Origin: Epiperipatus broadwayi
Lineage: Eukaryota; Onychophora; Udeonychophora; Euonychophora; Peripatidae
DNA: 64,000 bases
Assembly (NCBI GenBank): GCA_028023455.1
Contig: JAQFVV010012416.1
Coordinates: 5,499,594 to 5,563,593, forward strand
Direction of reading: 5' to 3'
The position numbers and the translations under genes are program-made. Position 1 is the stretch's first letter. Each line of letters begins with the position of its first letter. This document shows, piece by piece, positions 60,310 through 64,000 of the stretch. Under the pieces are notes generated by a model, which was not told the DNA's origin, ran no database searches, and saw only the letters and a program-made list of their open reading frames with translations.

Positions 60310-60515
60310 GATAAATGCTTTGCTTGAGTTGGTTTTTTAGATCCAATGTCCCAACTCCTCACTGAAGAGACCCATAGGTCGAAACCGGTCTGGGGATGGG
60401 GACCATGATTTGAATGCCTTCTCTTGTAGTAGCATTTATCATAAATAAAAAAAAAAAAAGCTTGTTTAGAGCTATTAGCACGCTCTTAACTTTACATATT
60501 AGTAAGTGCAAGCTA
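60310..60515 (+). repeat. Penelope-type pLTR with hammerhead
   Basis: Runs from the region before ATCCAATGTCCCAACTCC through the hammerhead to AGCTTGTTTAGAGCTATTAG and GCACGCTCTTAAC. The last motif is shared by 17575-17730 and 62195-62345. It precedes the Penelope-like relic on the same strand, with an inverted partner after the relic, as is usual for Penelope elements. Confidence 0.65.
60355..60397 (+). ncRNA. Hammerhead ribozyme, near-canonical
   Basis: A type I layout with every invariant base: CTCCTCA, CTGAAGA (N7 is A), GACC-CATA-GGTC, GAAA, CCGGT, C, TGGGGAT. Stem II is four Watson-Crick pairs with a proper G-C pair at the core. Stem I is six pairs with one G-U. Stem III with the preceding A is the palindrome ACCGGT, too short for a good hairpin but able to pair between two copies. 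Predicted cleavage is after the GTC triplet at 60390. HHRs of this minimal kind are known from Penelope-like elements and animal retrozymes. Confidence 0.88.
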
Positions 60516-60789
60516 TATATAAGTCATGTGACTTCTGACTTGTTATTATTACTATTAAGTTTACTATATAAAGCAACAATTTTATAAATCTAAGATGTCT
60601 TTTTATATATTTTTTTTTTAGCTTTTAAGATTTTATAGCAATTAAAATCACGGTTTGTTATTAAATTTTAGAAGCACATGCGTAAAGTTAACTTTTAAAA
60701 AGGACAGTCCCTTATATAAAATTCTTATTTTGTCTGTTATCTGAATGTTAATTGGTTACTTTAACAAATTACAAATGAAAACTCAGACT

Positions 60790-62000
60790 CATGATAGATT
60801 TCAGTAGGACATACTACTGCAAAGCAGCAAAGAAAATAGCTGATTGGTTTCTGGAAGATATTGGATTTGACACATAAAATCATCTTTTGCGTGTGTGGTT
60901 ACAATTTTAAAAAAATAATAAGAACCAAAAGCTAGCCTCATTAGATACCTGTAATCTATCCATTAACATCATGCAAGATATCTTGCAGCAAATTAACTAC
61001 AATCCATATAAAAAGAGTTTATAATAGAAAACTTAAAATGAATTGATAGGGAAATTGTAGCAGTAGTCAATGATGGATATTATAAAATGGAGAGCAGATG
61101 ACCAATGAGGTTACCACTGTTGTTTGTAGCATCATTCTGTCTAAATTTGAAAATAATGTCTTGGCTAAATATTTAGCCTCTTCATTTAAACAACATGTTT
61201 ATATGTGCATCAAAAGGCCATTTCAACAATATACAGCTGGAGCTTGAAAATGCATTGTCATTTGAATGGATTATTGAAGTAGAACAATCATGGGATCGAC
61301 TTTCTGGACATGTATATCCAGAAAATTAAAAATGAGCTTGACTTTAAAATAAAATTAAAAATCCATACAAATAAAAGAAGTCATTCGAACTATGTCAAAA
61401 GTACCAATAAAATCCAAACTGGTTGGGTTCAAATGTTTCTTATGCAAATATGAGATAAATAGAAAGAACAACATCGATGCATATATTAACAATCTAATAG
61501 AGCTTGTTTATAATAGTAACATGCTTATAAAACAGTTGGGAAATTTTACACCACTGTAAATAAAGTTAAAAACATTAATAATATGTCCAAAGTGTAGATA
61601 AGCCTTCCTTGAATCCCTTATATTGCAAATAACCTTTGAAACTTTGCACTAACACGTACAGAGTAAGCTTTACATTACAGCCTTCTCTTAATAATTTGTT
61701 GTTGAATAATACTAAAGACATTGGTGGATCATGCTCCTAAGGTGGTCTGTAAAATTATACATAATAAGCTTTCCTGCAGCTCTGTTTATTATGGCGAATC
61801 TTATACAAATAAATCCATAAGAAACATCCAACATGCATATTTATACAATACAGCAAAACAAAAGACTGAATACTGATCGATCTTACTTGATCGTGAACAT
61901 GACATCAGTTACACATCTTCTTCATCAAATGTTAAAACAATTTGCTCTGAAAGGGATGATAAGAAAAAAAATATGAAAAGACTTGGCCAATTACAATGGA
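60790..62000 (+). pseudogene. Penelope-like element relic (RT and GIY-YIG nuclease)
   Basis: Disrupted plus-strand fragments follow Penelope order. Near 61085-61180 is YYKMES with PMRLPLL, then IILSKFENNVLAKY, like the RT block that follows the palm motif B region. Near 61290-61390 come FLDMYIQKI and KIHTNKRSHSNY, the thumb-side motif found before the nuclease. Near 61470-61550 is NNIDAYINNLIELVYNSNML. Near 61740-61850 come KIIHNKLSCSSVYYGES and IRNIQHAY, where YYGES matches the YIG part of a GIY-YIG nuclease with its downstream Arg and His. Frameshifts and stops make it inactive. The catalytic aspartates of the RT are not recognisable. Confidence 0.65.
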
Positions 62001-62194
62001 TCCACATTCCATCAGCAAAAAGAATTTGTGTGTTCCATTGACTGAAAAATGAATTATCTAATTGCCTTTTCATATGTTGTGCCTCATTTACATACTACAT
62101 AATATCAATCATATAAGCATGCCTGTACTGCATAACTTTAGTCAGCACTATAATTCTGAAAGTGTTTTGTTGAAAGGTAGCTCAGTGCATTTAA
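62001..62194. other. End of the relic, unassigned
   Basis: No recognisable domain; the frame at 62062-62247 runs into the inverted pLTR fragment. Confidence 0.3.
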
Positions 62195-62345
62195 TTAGTT
62201 TATGTAATATAGGGAGTGTACCAAAAACTCTAACAAGCTTTTATTGATAAGTGCTGAAGAGAAAGCCTATAAAATCTCTATCTAGAATTTTTCTCATCCT
62301 CAGACTAATTGGTTTCAAGCTTTTGGCTCATGTCAGTGGGGATCT
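62195..62345 (-). repeat. Inverted pLTR fragment with degenerate hammerhead
   Basis: On the minus strand the hammerhead block (62294-62341) keeps GAAA, a stem II GAGC/GCTT and a stem III ACCAATTAGT, but the first core strand is CTGACAT rather than CTGANGA. AGCTTGTTAGAGTTTTTGG follows (62245-62205). A LINE fragment starts directly at its right edge. Confidence 0.6.
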
Positions 62346-63258
62346 AGAAGTAGGAAAACATGCATTAGATGCAGATGTGTGGGTGGCGAAGGAGGCAATT
62401 CAAAAAGAAATTGGATGGTCAAGTTTTTATATGAGAGATACAAAATCAAAATGTTTAGTAGATTGCAGTTTATGGATAATAAGAGAATAGCCAAAATAAT
62501 ATTTTAATTGGATTATGAACAAAAGGCAGGCAACAAGATGGGTGAGAAAGGTAGTATGGTATGCAATAGATTTGTATAAAGAATTTATGTAAGTATACTT
62601 ATACCAAAGGTGGGATGATTGTGTTACGAGAATTGTTGAGTCTTATAGTTGCAAGGAATAGGATAGAAAAATAGGTGCATTAATAAAGAATAGGGAGTTG
62701 GAAAGATGAAGAACCAGTATGGAGAGTAAAAAGAGTTTAAATATGTATAGAAGTAAACAGAATATTGGGTGCGAGTTAATTTATGATAATAGCAAGGAAA
62801 GTAGTTTACTGTTTAAAGCTCGAACATGATCTTTGGCAGCAAGGGAATATACATGTAAATGGAAAACTATGGCTGATTTAGTGTGCAAATTGTGTAAGAA
62901 AGGTATAGAAAATATTAGGCATCTCTTGATTGAATGTAAATGCTTGAAAGCAGAAAGGGTACAGATAATGAAGCTATGGGAGAATAGGTATGAACAAAGT
63001 GACTATACAGAAAGTGAGTTATTAATTTTTATGCTGGGTTTAAAAAATATAAGAGGGATTTAAATATCAAGTCATGGAGTTGACAAAGATTACGTTGTGG
63101 AAATAGGATGGAGCAGAATAGAGAGGAATATGGGAATAACTTAGGGCTGGGAATGGAAAACAAAGATAAAGTGGCTAACAGGTTTCTCTGGGCATGGTAG
63201 CTGAGAGATTATTGAATCTGAAAAAAAAAGTCACAGTCCATCTCATCATCATCAATAA
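62346..63258 (+). pseudogene. 5'-truncated LINE copy
   Basis: Same LINE as 46855-47790. It starts at KHALDADVWVAKEAIQKEIG, and after frame breaks ends at 62833-63063 with the CKLC ... IRHLLIEC knuckle and ESELLIFMLGL. The 3' end differs: GGCTAACAGGTTTCTCTGGG is kept, but the GACTTCGTTTAAG motif is lost and the tail is CATCATCATCA. Confidence 0.8.
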
Positions 63259-64000
63259 CTTTTCTTTTAGTCACTATTAAATTTTGTTTTAACAAAAAGA
63301 AAAATACATTTTTATTTATTTTGAAATTTTATTTTTGTCATTTCAAATATAATTTCATTTATTTAATGGTATTTTATTTAATAAATGTAAAATATATTTG
63401 TTTCTTTTAGAATTACTAATGGTTTTTTTTAAAAAAAAAAAATCTATGTAGGGAAACAAATCTGTCATAATGTTTAGGAAGCTTTAGAAAAAAAAATTTT
63501 TTTTATTTCTCAATATAATACTAATATTTTAAAATTTTAAAAACTTTTATTATTTATTAGTTTTAAAAATATTTTAAATAATAAATGTAATAAAAAATAA
63601 TTCAATTTTGTTATAAATTCTACTCAAACTGAAAACTAAATATATGAAAAACTTAAATATACATTTCAAGTCTTGACTTAATTATGTTTAATCTTCAATG
63701 AAAAGGTTGACAAGAATGACTTAAAATGAATTTCTGGAAAAAAAGCCACACTGTTTGATGAATTTATTTTTTATATAGCTTTTCAAATAACTTATTATTA
63801 TATTGCATCCCATTTAAAAATGTATTTAAAATATTTTTAATTAATTGACTGTAATTTTCTTTCTTTCAAAGATATACTCTAACGTCCAATACAAATTATG
63901 ATCCAGTTAAAAGATGACTGATTTTTTCTCCAAAGGTTTGTTGAAATCATTACTGGATCAAGGTATGTGTTATAAGTGACATCATTTATTTATTCATCAA
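63259..64000. other. No recognised gene
   Basis: Very AT-rich with A/T homopolymers. Nothing supportable. Confidence 0.5.

Noticed and set aside
1-64000. CRISPR array, operons or bacterial ribosome-binding sites
   Set aside because: No regularly spaced short repeats with unique spacers and no dense coding; the repeat content is that of an animal nuclear genome.

Overview
This window is AT-rich intergenic or intronic DNA from an animal nuclear genome. I found no intact protein-coding gene, rRNA or ordinary tRNA gene. The assignment to animals rests on the repeat content: decayed hAT/ZBED-type transposases, RTE-like and other non-LTR retrotransposons, a Penelope-like element, a Tigger-like MITE, tRNA-derived SINEs with clear target-site duplications (TSDs), and an interstitial TTAGGG-type telomeric tract. 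The sequence alone does not let me name a species or phylum; an invertebrate seems likely.

The main discovery is a set of hammerhead self-cleaving ribozyme (HHR) motifs carried by dispersed repeats. I call the repeats A, B, C and the Penelope-type pLTR (pseudo-LTR). Each copy has CTGANGA, a stem II hairpin, GAAA, a very short and usually palindromic stem III, the UH cleavage triplet and a closing stem I. The best copy is at 60355-60397 (+), upstream of a decayed Penelope-like reverse transcriptase/GIY-YIG relic (about 60790-62000); a second, inverted pLTR fragment lies just after the relic. Families B (1942-3193, 32902-34487, 36474-37003) and C (5933-6768, 19805-21235, 45236-45577 and decayed copies) look non-autonomous. 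Their monomers are about 455-466 bp, each with one HHR, joined head to tail and also head to head. Three of these composite blocks are bounded by 13-14 bp direct repeats, so each whole inverted/tandem block seems to have landed as one insertion.

Layout. 1-5.2 kb: foldback repeat, families A, C and B. 5.2-8.1 kb: SINE-like repeats, a family C block and a 15-bp-TSD SINE. 8.6-10.9 kb: RTE-like relic with nested LINE and family C insertions. 13.4-19.2 kb: RTE 3' scrap, then a ZBED5-like hAT relic split by about 2.8 kb that holds a 1-kb MITE with telomere-like repeats and a pLTR fragment. 19.8-21.2 kb: family C array. 23.7-24.7 kb: Tigger-like MITE with a LINE tail inside. 26-27.1 kb: probable LTR with TATA box and primer-binding site, or a promoter. 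28.9-29.6 kb: SINE-like repeats. 30.3-32.6 kb: hAT element with 8-bp TSD. 32.9-37 kb: family B blocks. 37-53 kb: mostly unique AT-rich sequence with scattered SINE, LINE and family C copies. 53-58.2 kb: minisatellite, a recent 350-bp duplication, palindromes and a TSD-flanked SINE. 60.3-63.3 kb: Penelope relic with HHR, then a truncated LINE.

Nothing here forms a host operon or pathway. The working relationships are between autonomous and non-autonomous mobile elements. The likely reading is that a Penelope-type reverse transcriptase mobilised HHR-bearing RNAs that were processed from multimers; this is inference from the HHRs, the multimeric layout and the shared TSD length.
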